From Adineta steineri (taxonomy: Eukaryota; Rotifera; Eurotatoria; Adinetida; Adinetidae), in contig CAJNOI010000014.1 of assembly GCA_905250115.1 (NCBI GenBank), forward strand, positions 8,328 through 72,327: DNA of 64,000 bases, written 5' to 3'. Both the position numbers and the translations under genes were made by a program. Below are positions 49,683-60,621 of the stretch, in pieces (the first letter of the stretch is position 1; the number at the start of each line of letters is the position of its first letter). Under the pieces are notes generated by a model. The model had not been told where the DNA came from, made no database searches, and worked only from the letters and a program-made list of their open reading frames with translations.

Positions 49683-49709
49683 AGTTATCCGCACTCTCAC
49701 CCACACCCT
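49683..49709. repeat. C-rich arm of a telomere-like repeat at contig start
   Basis: The first 25 bases repeat exactly the last 25 bases of contig 1 (10226-10250). They continue CCTTTG, which completes the complement of AGGGTGTGG at 10204-10212. Confidence 0.85.
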
Positions 49710-49783
49710 TTGTACAAAAAAAAGAATCTTTTCAATGGCGTTCTCCGTCTATGAAACTATACACAAAAAGACATCTTACATAC

Positions 49784-52416
49784 ATGATAACAGTTATCAT
49801 CACCATCTTGATTCATAATGGTAAAGAGCAAATAAAGTGTTTTAACAAAAAGGTGAAAATAGGAATATTGGTCACAATATTTGTAAGATGTTTTTTCATC
49901 AAAGGGTATAATTAAAAGTTCTTGTCGAATATCAAAAATATTATTTATGTCTAATCAAAAACTAAGTAAGATAATTTGATTATTTATTTTCGTTTTTCAT
50001 ATGATTATAAAGATTGTTCAACATCGAATCCATGCGGAAGAAATGGATATTGTGAAAAGAATGAACATGGTGAATATTATTGCTCGTGTATATTCTGGTG
50101 GTCTGGACAAATTTGTAACGAATGTAAGTAGATTATAGCTTCTTTCCTTCACGAGTCTCACTGCTATATTCTAGTAACTAATAGTGGAATTCAAGTAATT
50201 ATTCTTGGTTGTCTATTAGGTCTTCTTATAGGAGTTTACTATGGTTTAATTATCTATCGTAAAACAACTCGAAAGACGCAACAAAAGAAAGATAAACAAA
50301 ATTACAAGTAGATAATATTTATTTTCAACATTTTTTCTTTAAAAGAAAAACTTCCATTAGATTTTCAATTGGAATTAAATTTAATATTCATCGTTCATTC
50401 TATGTGTTTATAAGTCTAATTTTAATTATTGCTACATCAGGATTAATAATTAAATGGTTCATGATTCAATCAATTCACAATATAATTGTAGATCAATATC
50501 GTCATAATCTTTCATTATTCTATAAATCTCATGGAATTTGTCAAGTAATTAATTATCGAAAAACAAATTTAATCATGTTTCCCATGTCTTGTTTACTGAT
50601 TTTTATTTTTGCCTTTGAATACAAACGAATTTTGTTTGGAGCAAAAAAGTATAGTGACTTTTATTTTCTTCCTGTTCCCATTGATTTTTTTACTAATATT
50701 AATCGAACATTTGTTGCTGTAACATTTGCTATTGCCGCAAATGAATTGTTAGAAATTGCAAATGAAGCATTTAGTGATACATATTCAATTAATAATGGTA
50801 TTGTTCTTGTTTATCTTCAACAAATCTTCAAAGTTTTGTTGATGGGTTTTCGTTATTATCCAATTTTAGCTGCAGTTTACATTGATTCAAAATTAAGCTT
50901 ACTTTTGGGTACATTTTATTCTTGGATAGAGTTACCAATGACAATCCTTGAACAAGGTCTATGTCAACCGAGATATTATGAGAATGCACAGAAAATAAAT
51001 GATACATATTTAAATTTCTTATTCGAATACTATGGTACAGGATCTTTTCTTCTAATTATTGATTTATTAACTGATATACCTCGATATGTATGTTTATCGT
51101 ACATAATTATTGAATTATCACGAAGGATTGGAAAGAAATTTCTCTATGAAATTAAAGCTGATTATTTAACACAAGAAGAAAAAGTATTATTAAATGCGTT
51201 ACAAGTCAATTCTGTTGAAATGATGTATTTACGGAATTTATTTCAATCGAATAAACGAACAAGTAATTCTAATCAATGGATTTATGAATGGCGAAATGAT
51301 TTTCGATTTTCATCTCGTATACTTTGTCTCTATTCATCAATATTTCTTTTTCTTTATTTCTTTTTAATTCAAGTATGTGTTCAAGTATTACCATATATGA
51401 TCGAATTACAACAATTTATTCAGAATTCAATCAATAGTTTTCGTGGAAATCAATCAACTCATTCTATACCTGTACTTGTTCGACCGTTTCTTTTAGCTGT
51501 ACTAATTGGATCAAGTATTGTTGTTATTCAACTTATATTATTATTAGTTAGTATTCGTCGAAATTTATTTCAAGTTTATCGAGGTGATCAATCAGAAATT
51601 CCTCGCCGAAATCGATCAAATTATAAAACATATGCAATAGGAAATTTTCATTTTGCTGGTTATTTAATTGCTTATGTTTTATGGGGTTTAGTATTTATTA
51701 TATCATTTCTTTTTATTCTTTTGGTTTTTATTGATATTATCATTACATTTAGTTTATTTTATATTATTGAATTAATTCTTAAACATCTTATTCCAGTACT
51801 TTTAATCGCTTATTTTAAAGTATATTTGAACAAATTTCTTGCTCGATTTGCATTTCTTCAAGATGATGGTGATGTTTTAGCTATGAATAATCGTCGCGTT
51901 TTGATGATATTTCTGTATTTTAATTTTTTTCTCGATGCGTTTCTGGGACTGTTTTCATCTGTTGGTCGACTTTTAAAAAGTGTTATGGGTGGTATTTTTT
52001 ACATGTGTCGATTGGATTATTCTCCATTAGGTCGAAAATTGGAAAGTTGGGATGATGGTTTCAATGCTTATTGTGGTTTTATTCATACGGAATGTACTCA
52101 TCGACATCCAATTTTATTACTTTTTACTGCCTATTTACTTGATATGAACAAGAAGAAATCAAAACTAATTGCTATTACTAATCCTTTAGCGATTTCAATT
52201 GATTTAACATTGCAAAACGAAGAAGAAAGCAGAAGAAGGAGAAGACGAATTATTCAAAAATGGCAAATGATTGTATTTTTAATACGAAATCCATTGTTTG
52301 TTTTTTATCGTAAAGCATATTTTAAACAATTTCATTTCGTTGAAAATCATCTAGTACAATGGAGAAATAACGTCCAAGTCACTCAGCTGATGCTTCGACG
52401 TTTAAATTCCGTTTAA
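49784..52416 (+). CDS. EGF domain fused to STRA6-like multi-pass membrane protein, four exons
   Basis: Exons are 49784-49820 (signal peptide MITVIITILIHN), 50013-50123, 50175-50307 and 50361-52416; total 2337 nt, 778 aa, all junctions in frame. Exon 2 holds one EGF unit with six cysteines (14, 20, 26, 36, 38, 47). Exon 3 has a helix (VIILGCLLGLLIGVYYGLII) and a Lys/Arg tail. Exon 4 carries about nine more helices. Its pattern LDYSPLGRKLESWDDGFNAYCGFIHTE resembles the STRA6/retinol-uptake receptor family, whose members carry retinoid across the membrane. The substrate here is unknown. If the 53-nt intron 3 (50308-50360) is retained, TAG at 50309-50311 gives a 94-aa EGF-TM protein. The STRA6 assignment is from recalled motif only. 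Confidence 0.7.
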
Positions 52417-52843
52417 AATGTATTTTTTTTATTTTTAATTCACTTTAAAGATTACATATCAGATACATTGTTTTTCGATCGAGTGTAGGTGTGGATGTGG
52501 GTAGGGTAGGCGGGTGGCTCTTGAGTGTATAGGTGGGTGTGGATAAGAGTTCAATTGTATGCCTAGACCCACACAGACCCAAACCCAAATAATGAGAAAC
52601 ACAATAAAATGTGATATCATCAACACTACCACTTCTTCGATCAGAAATCGACGCAATAATAACGATATTCTCTTTGAATCTGTTTTCAAAAGTACAATAT
52701 CAATATTATTGTCTAATATTTACCATTTATAATACTCTTTTTCTCGTGTTCTGTGTGATATTTATACAGAAAAATCATCTCTAATCCGTATGCTTAGTGC
52801 AAGATAAGTATATTTCTTTTTTGACCTAATTCACATTCAAACA
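52417..52843. other. Intergenic with complex G-rich repeat
   Basis: Tail of one gene and head of the next, transcribed in the same direction. Most of it is the repeat at 52481-52588. Confidence 0.5.
52481..52588. repeat. Long telomere-like repeat with G-quadruplex-like core
   Basis: A G-rich block of about 70 nt includes GTGGGTAGGGTAGGCGGGTG. It is followed by the C-rich stretch ACCCACACAGACCCAAACCC at 52567-52586. The G block has three GGG runs plus GG runs, close to a quadruplex pattern. Confidence 0.75.
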
Positions 52844-54093
52844 ATGATCTATTCAATATCGATTCTAATTGTATCTTTCACAGTAATATTTTGTAATGAT
52901 TTTGCTGATTACAATATAGTTGGAACAACTGCTCATGGATGGGAATTTGTACGTGATTTATTTTTAGAAAATTTTATAAAAGAAAAAGATTTAGGTGCAT
53001 CTATAGCAGTTTATTATCAAGGCAATCCAGTGGTGGATCTTATCGGTGGATGGTTTGATGAAACACAAATTAAACCTTACGATAATAATACATTACAGTT
53101 GGTATTTTCTACGACAAAAGGTATTGTAGCTATGGCTGTTGCAATTTGTGTGCAACGAGGTTTACTCGATTATTCAGCATTAGTAACTAAATATTGGCCA
53201 GAATATGGACAAAATGGAAAAGAAAATACAACAGTAGCCGACATATTATCTCATCGTGCTGGACTTCCATATGTATTATCTCCAGTTGATCAATATACTA
53301 ATTGGACAGCAATGATTCATGAATTAGAAGAACAACAACCATTATGGGTGCCAGGGACTACTCATGGTTATCATTCAACAACTTATGGTTGGTTAGCTGG
53401 TGAACTTGTTCGTCGTGTGGATCCAAAAAAACGATCATTTGGGCAATTTGTCAAAGATGAAATAACAACTCCAACACAAACAGAATTTCATATTGGTCTA
53501 CCACCTGATATGCAGGATCGCGTATCACCAGTTGTTCCACAATTAGATATCAAAAACATACTCAACGAGTCAATGTTGACTTATTTTGAAATATGGAATG
53601 ATCCTAAGATACATCAAGCAGAAATACCAAATGCCATTGGAATGTCAACTGCCTGGTCGATAGCACGACTCTATGCAGCCTTCATTGGGAATATCAAGAA
53701 TAAATTCGGACAACGATTGATAGAGGATGAATTTATGAGACGTGCAATCAAGTCAAATACACCTGCAAATGAGATAGATCTTGTATTTCAATATTATTCT
53801 GTATTTGCCATGGGTTTTCATCGATATGATTACGCTCTTCCTGCTTATGGTGTAGATGTATTTGGTCATCATGGTAAGAAAGAAAAGCGATGATTATATT
53901 TCTAACAACATAATTTATTTTTTGAACATTTTTAGGAGCTGGTGGAAGTATTGGTTTTGCCGCACCCTCGAAGAATCTTACTTTTGCTTATGTTATGAAT
54001 CGAATCCAAACGAATCCAGCAATCATTATTGATCCTCGTATGCAACTTATGTTGGATCAGATTGCTGCAAGAATTAATTCTCAGTTCTTTTAA
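52844..54093 (+). CDS. Secreted serine beta-lactamase-like hydrolase, two exons
   Basis: Exon 1 is 52844-53873, intron 53874-53935 (62 nt), exon 2 53936-54093; 395 aa. A signal peptide (ISILIVSFTVIFC) is followed by the fold of class C beta-lactamases/penicillin-binding-like esterases. The motifs are FSTTK (Ser89-x-x-Lys92), HGYHSTTYGW (Tyr176) and FGHHGAGGSIGF across the intron (third, HxG-type motif). Animal members (LACT/LACTB-like) act as peptidases or esterases rather than antibiotic-resistance enzymes. The substrate is unknown. The protein ends shortly after the last beta strand. Confidence 0.85.
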
Positions 54094-54443
54094 CATTATT
54101 ATTCGTTTTAAAATAAATAACCCACTACTGCTGATGAAAAAAAAATATATATAGTTGAATATGTGAATGAGTGGATGCCAATAAAGAGGACACACCCACC
54201 TTCTTAAAATTGTCAAATCATTTTTACTAAAGAACAATGAAGGAGAAATCTAAACGATGATTCAGTTAATGTTAACAATATGCATAAAGCGAAGTCACTA
54301 GAATAATTATAACATAGCATGTTTTATTCTTATCTTTTATTCTTACACTATAATTTTGCGCATATAAAGAGATGTTCTTGCACAACATGTATGTAAGAAT
54401 TGACTTATATATATATATCTATATAAATAACTACCTGAAAATA
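54094..54443. other. Intergenic with weak inverted repeat
   Basis: Imperfect arms: GTGAATGAGTGGATG at 54162-54176 and ACACACCCACC near 54190-54200. An (AT)n tract lies just before the next gene. Confidence 0.45.
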
Positions 54444-56421
54444 ATGACAACAAACAACATGTTATTTATTTTTCTTATTCTTTTTGGACATGTATTCTTC
54501 AGTCAAACAGCTATTTTTCTGTGTGATTTCGAAACAATTTGTAATGATTTTGATATTGACACAAATTGGGGTTTAACGGATGGTCTTCATCCTGAATCTA
54601 TTGATCATGATCATACATTAAATACGAGTGCTGGCCATTATCTATTCTATAGTCCAAAAAGTTCGCCACCATTTTATGATATAAATGCTAAAATTAAAAC
54701 AAAAGATTGGATAGAACCATCAATGGATCGTGTTATATGTTTTCATATGTGGTATTACACACCTGAATCTAATCTTCCATTTAGTATTCAATTAGTACAA
54801 GGTGATGATGAACAATTAACACGAATTGTAGCATCAATACCTGGTAAAGATCCATCAATTGATGATTGGACATTTATTAATATAACATTACCATCAGAAA
54901 AAATTAAAATAGTTATTCGATTGAATACATCAATTGTTCCTTTAGCATTTGATGATTTGTCTGTTGATTATTGTGATGGGCCACAACCATTACCACCGAA
55001 GATTCTATATGAATGTGATTTTGAATCTTCATGTACAGAAAATTTTTTTTCATTGCCAAATTATCCATATGAATGGTCAATAATGAAAGCCGATGATGCT
55101 GTTAAAATCGAAAATGCAGCACCTTCTGTTGATTTTACATTTAATAATCAATCAGGACATTATGCATTAGTACCGAATTCAAAGATAATTGCAAAAGGTA
55201 ATGTTGGTTATTTTGCACTTCGAACATCATTTAATATTACTACGGATGAATCATTTTGTTTGAATTTTCAATATTATGCTTATGGACAACCGTATGCTAG
55301 TCACCTGAAAGTCTATGCATGGATATTAGATTCACCTGAAACGATACAAGTATTGTGGCCACCAGTCCGCAGTCAATATATGTGAGTTACAATAAAAATG
55401 AAGATAACATTTATATATATATATATACTTTATTTAGATATGTAAGTAATAAATGGTAAGTATTTTTTGTTATAGAATTAAAATATATGTATGTTTCTAT
55501 TTATACAGGACTTGGAGTATTGTGAATTTACCTGTTGGTGATTATTCGTTACTATTTCGTGTAGATAATTCAAATACTTATGCAAGTTCATTTGCAATTG
55601 ATAATATATCAATAACATCTTGTGATTATTCACCTTCGATATTCCAAGACGACGGTGCTTTTCTTTCGTTTTCATGTGATTTTGATAATTTAACAATGTG
55701 TGATATGGAAAATAGCGTTAGATATCCTTATCCTTCATATAATTTTACTGTAGTTACTGGTGAAACAGTACCTAATCGAGATTTGGGTCCACTTCAAGAT
55801 CATACAAATAATTCAACAACAGGTGGTTTTATGTATTGGGATCGACATTTACCTTTTACTAGTGGAGATTTTGGTAATGTTCTTTCTTCAAAATCAGTAG
55901 AAATCAATTCAGACATGTGTATTAAATTCGCCTATTATGTTAAATCATCAATAGATAATAAAAATGGAACACAGTTAGGTTTAGTAACAGGTGGATGTTT
56001 GGGTACACAGATGTGGTCTCGATCATTAGATGATAGTAAAGGTTGGCAAGTAGTTATTCTGCCTACACCAAATGTTTTGTGTATGGAAACATTCTATTTT
56101 CAAATCTATCAAAGAGAACCAGTAGCAGTATCAGTTGCTCTTGATGATATTGAAGTAGCATCATGTGATATTATTTCTCCAACAACTACAACTACTTCGA
56201 CAACAACAACTACTGCCACCACTACTACTACTACTACTACAACTGTAACAACTAGTACTACTACTCAAACCACAACAACTAGCAGTAGTACAACAACAAC
56301 ATCAACAACATCGACTACAAATACATCCCCACGAAGTAGTTCTCAACGACTATTATTTTCTCAAGAATATCATTTGATTATTATTTCAATATTGTTACTA
56401 ATCACTCGGGAAATATTATAA
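54444..56421 (+). CDS. Three-MAM-domain mucin-like surface protein, two exons
   Basis: Exon 1 is 54444-55381, intron 55382-55508 (127 nt), exon 2 55509-56421; 616 aa from MTTNNM, which precedes a signal peptide (MLFIFLILFGHVFFSQ). Three MAM domains start FLCDFETICNDF, YECDFESSCTENF and FSCDFDNLTMCDM. They end LAFDDLSVDYC, FAIDNISITSC and VALDDIEVASC. A stretch of about 60 Thr/Ser residues follows (TTTTSTTTTTATT-like), likely O-glycosylated, then a hydrophobic C-terminus (IIISILLLITREIL), a GPI signal or anchor. Role: adhesion or extracellular coat, inferred. An in-frame ATG at 54372 would add a less likely upstream extension. Confidence 0.85.
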
Positions 56422-57469
56422 AACTAATAATAATAATAACGAAAGAAAGGCGGATTATTTTATTGTTTTCCATTTTACTCACAGTTAGGTAGTACATGAA
56501 AATTCTTGTTGATAATATTTAAGGCTTGAAGGTGTGGATGTAGATGAAAGATAAAGACTACACTTTCATTCTCACCTGTACCACAACGGAAATATAAAAA
56601 AATATTAAAAAAAAGAAGCCCTTATCAAGTATGATTTAGACAAGATACATCTGTTACTAAACGGGCGATATGCAAAAGAAAACAAAAAACAAAAACAGAT
56701 AATTAGAATAGAGACGATAAAACCGTGAATTAATTAGTTTTGATGAACAATTTCTGACAATGGATCGACAATTCAGTAAAACAGTTATAATTCTTTAACA
56801 ATAGACTATGAACTCTAATCATCTAAGACTTTTTTATCAATATTTTTGATAGAACAAGAAGAAATCAAAAGCATCTCTTTGAATCATATAGTATTAACAG
56901 AAACAGATGAACTCTTGATAAAAAAAAAGTCTCTTTTACTTCTTCTTATTATCTTTTCTTTGTTAAATATAAAAAACGGAGTTTCTTCAGAGATGAAGTG
57001 TTCAAAAACAGTTATCAGTGAAATAAACAGCAAGGTTGTTAAGTAGAACATTTTTTAGAAAAACAACTTATGAAATTAAATACGAAGAAAAAAAATAATT
57101 TGTCATTTATGAGATTGAATTTCTTTTTTATCAATATCAATCAATGATATTGTCTCAATTCAAACTTTAAAGTATTTGTAATTATCAAAAGAGAATCGAA
57201 CTTTCTTATCAAATAAAAAGCAACAAAATTGATTTTGTAGTTTTTCTGAGATCCGGCAGTTTTCATCTATTGTTAAAGAAAAAAACTTATTTAAGATAGT
57301 GCTGAAAACTAATAATCAAATATCAGCATTCTAAAAAAGAAAGGAAGAAATATGTTTCCTCCTACTGTTTACTGAGTGCACTGTAATCAAAAGAAAATAT
57401 AGTTTATATATTGCTCTCTCTTTTTTTTAGACACTCATCCATTTGTTTAACAGTTAACTTTCATTCAAC
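56422..57469. other. Intergenic with one inverted repeat
   Basis: About 1 kb AT-rich spacer. The next gene has acceptor-like TTTTTTTTAG at 57430 and TTTAACAG at 57453, 17 nt before its ATG. Nothing else recognised. Confidence 0.5.
56525..56584. repeat. Telomere-like inverted repeat
   Basis: CTTGAAGGTGTGGATGTAG at 56525-56543 and CTACACTTTCATTCTCACC...ACCAC ending at 56584. Confidence 0.7.
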
Positions 57470-60115
57470 ATGAGAAACACAATGGTATTATTTCTTTTTT
57501 TTATCATTATTATCCAAACAATATCACAAGATATACGTTCATTATTATTAACTAAATTGAACAATATTCAATATCAATGTACTGATCCTAGTTGTTCATC
57601 TTCTACTACCAATTTTGCATTGAACTTGAGAGCCTGTGAAATTGCTTGTTTAGTTAATATCAATTGTCGTACACTTACGTATGATCAATCTAGTAATCAA
57701 TGCGAACTCTTTGTTGATATTCCGAGTCAATATGGTAGTCTGGTCACACAAGCAAATATTATTACTATGATTGCTGTTGATAATAGACAATTATCAGCTC
57801 GTAAGTAATATGAAATTCGATAGCTAATCAAATATCGACATAGAACTATTTGAACGAAAACACTGGAAAAAGTTAATCAGAAAACAAAAACACACAAAAA
57901 ATAAATATTATTGGCTGTAAAGTGAATAACATATGACCCACAAAAGTGTATAAAAATTTTCAAGTTTAAACATCTCTCTTTATGATTATTCTTCGTCGAG
58001 TAAAGAATAGTTTAATTAGTTTTTATTAAAAACCATATCGAATTGAATAGAATTATAAAAAAAAATACAATTCAAAATAGTCGTTTTGTTAAAATATTTT
58101 CTTTTGATTTATTATTCCATCCTTATGAAGTATTTGTAAGAATCTTATGTATTCTCATTCGTATATATTTCATACAAAAAATCTAACACATTTACTATTT
58201 TATTTTAGCAATGACTACTAGTACAACAACATCCGCGTAAGTTTAAATCATATTCTTTTTTAATCTCAATATATTACAAACTGCATTCATTCGACTAAAA
58301 GTATTGAAAAAGAACGCAGTAGAATCATTGATAGAGTAGTTTTTTCATTCATGCAGAATCCGAATTCACTATTCTATTATTGAAAATAGCAAAATAGATT
58401 CTGACAAGTGTAACTATCTTGAGGATGTAGGTGTGGATATTGTCGTCATCTTACACCCACATCTTGTTCATTTAGTTAATGCAACGTAAAATACTATTAA
58501 TCACTAAATTTTACATTTCCTACATACCACTACAGTATAAGAGAAAGAAAAACAGTGGCTCTTAACTGTTACTAATAATTGAATTCGTTTCTATGTGCAA
58601 ATGCCATAATAAGTAATTATTTACTTCTAACGTTATTATTCAAATATGTATACAGCACAACAACAACTGCATCAACAGCAACATCATCAACAACTTCATC
58701 ATCAACAACTTCATCAGCGTCAACATCATCATCGTCAACATCATCATCAACATCATCGACAACATCATCAACAACCTCATCATCATCAACAACATCATCA
58801 TCATCAACAACATCATCAACAACTTCATCATCGTCAACATCATCATCAACTTCATCATCAACAACGTCATCAACATCATCGACAACAACAGCAACGATAC
58901 GGGGTGAGCGATCGACTAAATGAGAAGTGTTTTTTATTACTGTTCTTGAGGGACGGAGGTGTGGATGAGGTTAGGATAGATACGATTTAATCACACCCAC
59001 ACCCTCAAAGATGAATTTCTCGGGCTTTTGAGTCTTATCCGACGTGCTCTAAATGTGACTTTGAAATGCCTAAAATATTACTTATGTTTAAAGTAAATTA
59101 AATATATTTTTCTCACATTTATCTTTTTCATTTAGTATGGTCTGCCACAGGTGCAATGAGTACTACAAGAAACTATCACACCGCATCTGTATTAACAAAT
59201 GGAATAGTACTAGTTACTGGTGGAGTTAATAGTGCTGTTTTAAATAGTGCTGAATTGTATAATCCAGCAACAGGTATGTGGACAACTACTAACGCGATGA
59301 GTACATTACGAAAACTTCACACAGCAACGGTATTAACAAATGGAAATGTATTAATTAGCGCTGGAAATAATGGTGCTAACTTTTTAACTACTGCTGAATT
59401 ATATAATTCATCAGCGGGTACTTGGACAACTACAGGATCTATGAGTAGTTTACGAGGTGCTCACATAGCAGTCATGTTAACTAATGGGAAAGTATTGGTT
59501 AGCGGTGGTGATAGTGGTAGTGGATTTGTTAGCAGCGCTGCATTGTATGATCCATCACCAGGTACTTGGACAACTGTTAGTTCGATGAATTATTTACGTT
59601 GTTCTCACGTGGCATCTATATTAGCAAATGGTTCCGTCTTAGTTGTTGGTGGATACAATGGTGTTTATTTAGCTACTGCTGAAGTATACAACCCTACAAC
59701 AAATACTTGGACAAATACAGCTAATATGAGTTATGCCCGACAGTCACCTACAATATCTATATTATTAAATGGAAAAATATTAGTTGCTGGTGGATATAAT
59801 GGTGGTTCGTTAAACGTTGCTGAATTATATGATCCATCGTCAAGCACTTGGACAGTTACAGGTAGTATGAATTGTGCACGACTTGGTCACACAGCATCTG
59901 TATTAGCCAATGGAAATGTATTAGTTACGGGTGGATGTAATAGTAATAGTTTTGCTGAATTATATAACCCATCAATAGGAAATTGGACAATCACAGGAAA
60001 TATGACTGCTATACGCGCTTTTCATACAATATCCACATTAACAAATGGAACAATATTAGTTGCTGGTGGTGTTTTTAGTAGCAGTATTTATTTAAATAGT
60101 GCAGAATTATATTAA
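57470..60115 (+). CDS. Secreted PAN-domain / Ser-Thr linker / kelch-propeller protein, four exons
   Basis: Exons are 57470-57800, 58209-58236, 58656-58903 and 59136-60115; 1587 nt, 528 aa, all junctions in frame. Exon 1 has a signal peptide and a PAN/apple-like domain (cysteines in YQCTDPSC, RACEIACLVNINC and NQCELFV). Exon 2 and exon 3 encode a Ser/Thr linker made from an ACATCATCA-type repeat. Exon 4 has seven kelch units of about 47 residues (for example MSTTRNYHTASVLTNGIVLVTGG...AELYNPATGMWTTT). The last unit ends at SAELY, as expected if the propeller closes with the first strand. It is likely a glycosylated extracellular protein. Its 3' half is duplicated at 10351-10902. Confidence 0.85.
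58418..58465. repeat. Telomere-like hairpin in an intron
   Basis: CTTGAGGATGTAGGTGTGGA at 58418-58437 and TTACACCCACATCTT at 58451-58465, in intron 2 of the PAN/kelch gene. Confidence 0.8.
58656..58903 (+). repeat. Coding microsatellite (TCATCAACA-type)
   Basis: The whole third exon of the PAN/kelch gene is an imperfect 3-nt/9-nt repeat. It reads Ser/Thr in the gene's frame, His/Gln in another, and Met/Leu antisense. Only the Ser/Thr frame joins to flanking exons. The length is probably variable. Confidence 0.85.
58944..59011. repeat. Telomere-like hairpin in an intron
   Basis: TCTTGAGGGACGGAGGTGTG from 58944 and TCACACCCACACCCTCAAAG near 58991-59010, in intron 3 of the PAN/kelch gene. Confidence 0.85.
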
Positions 60116-60621
60116 GCATCATAAAAATGACAACATTTTCTATTGTAGTTTGCAACATATATTTATTTTTCAAATTGTAACTATTTATTCATAAATGCTT
60201 TAATAAAACTATCACTAATAATATCTTAAAATTGTTGAATAAAACTGTTGAATTTACTCAAAGGGTGCGAGTACGAGTGATACGCATGTTGTTATTAAAT
60301 ATATTGGATCCTCCTTACATCCATCTGTGACATTATCTTGTAAAAAACTTATTGTTTGATGATACGGTGAGACAATGAAAATTTCATGTACTTTTCAGCC
60401 TACACAATATTGCTCGTATCGTAATCGAATATAACCCTACCACTTTTTGTAGAGAGAGAAGCATATTTAATCTGAAAGTGTTCTGCTGCTCTATGTCAAA
60501 GCAATTCTTTTATTTCTTATCTTTTTCTTATATCTGAAGAATAAATATATATATATATATATTCAATGTTGTATGTGTCTGATATACGCGTTACTTTATA
60601 TTTGAAGGTAGTCAACATCTA
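60116..60621. other. Intergenic; breakpoint between the two homologous copies
   Basis: Similarity to copy A ends at GAATTTACTCA (about 60260) and the next bases are AAGGGTGCGAGTACGAGTG, a G-rich telomere-like motif. A weak C-rich stretch (CCTTACATCCATCTG) follows at 60313. An (AT)n tract is at 60548-60561. Confidence 0.6.

Noticed and set aside
58640..58894. Antisense Met/Leu-rich open frame and a His/Gln-rich frame over the microsatellite
   Set aside because: Both are by-products of the coding trinucleotide repeat; only the Ser/Thr frame joins in phase to flanking exons.
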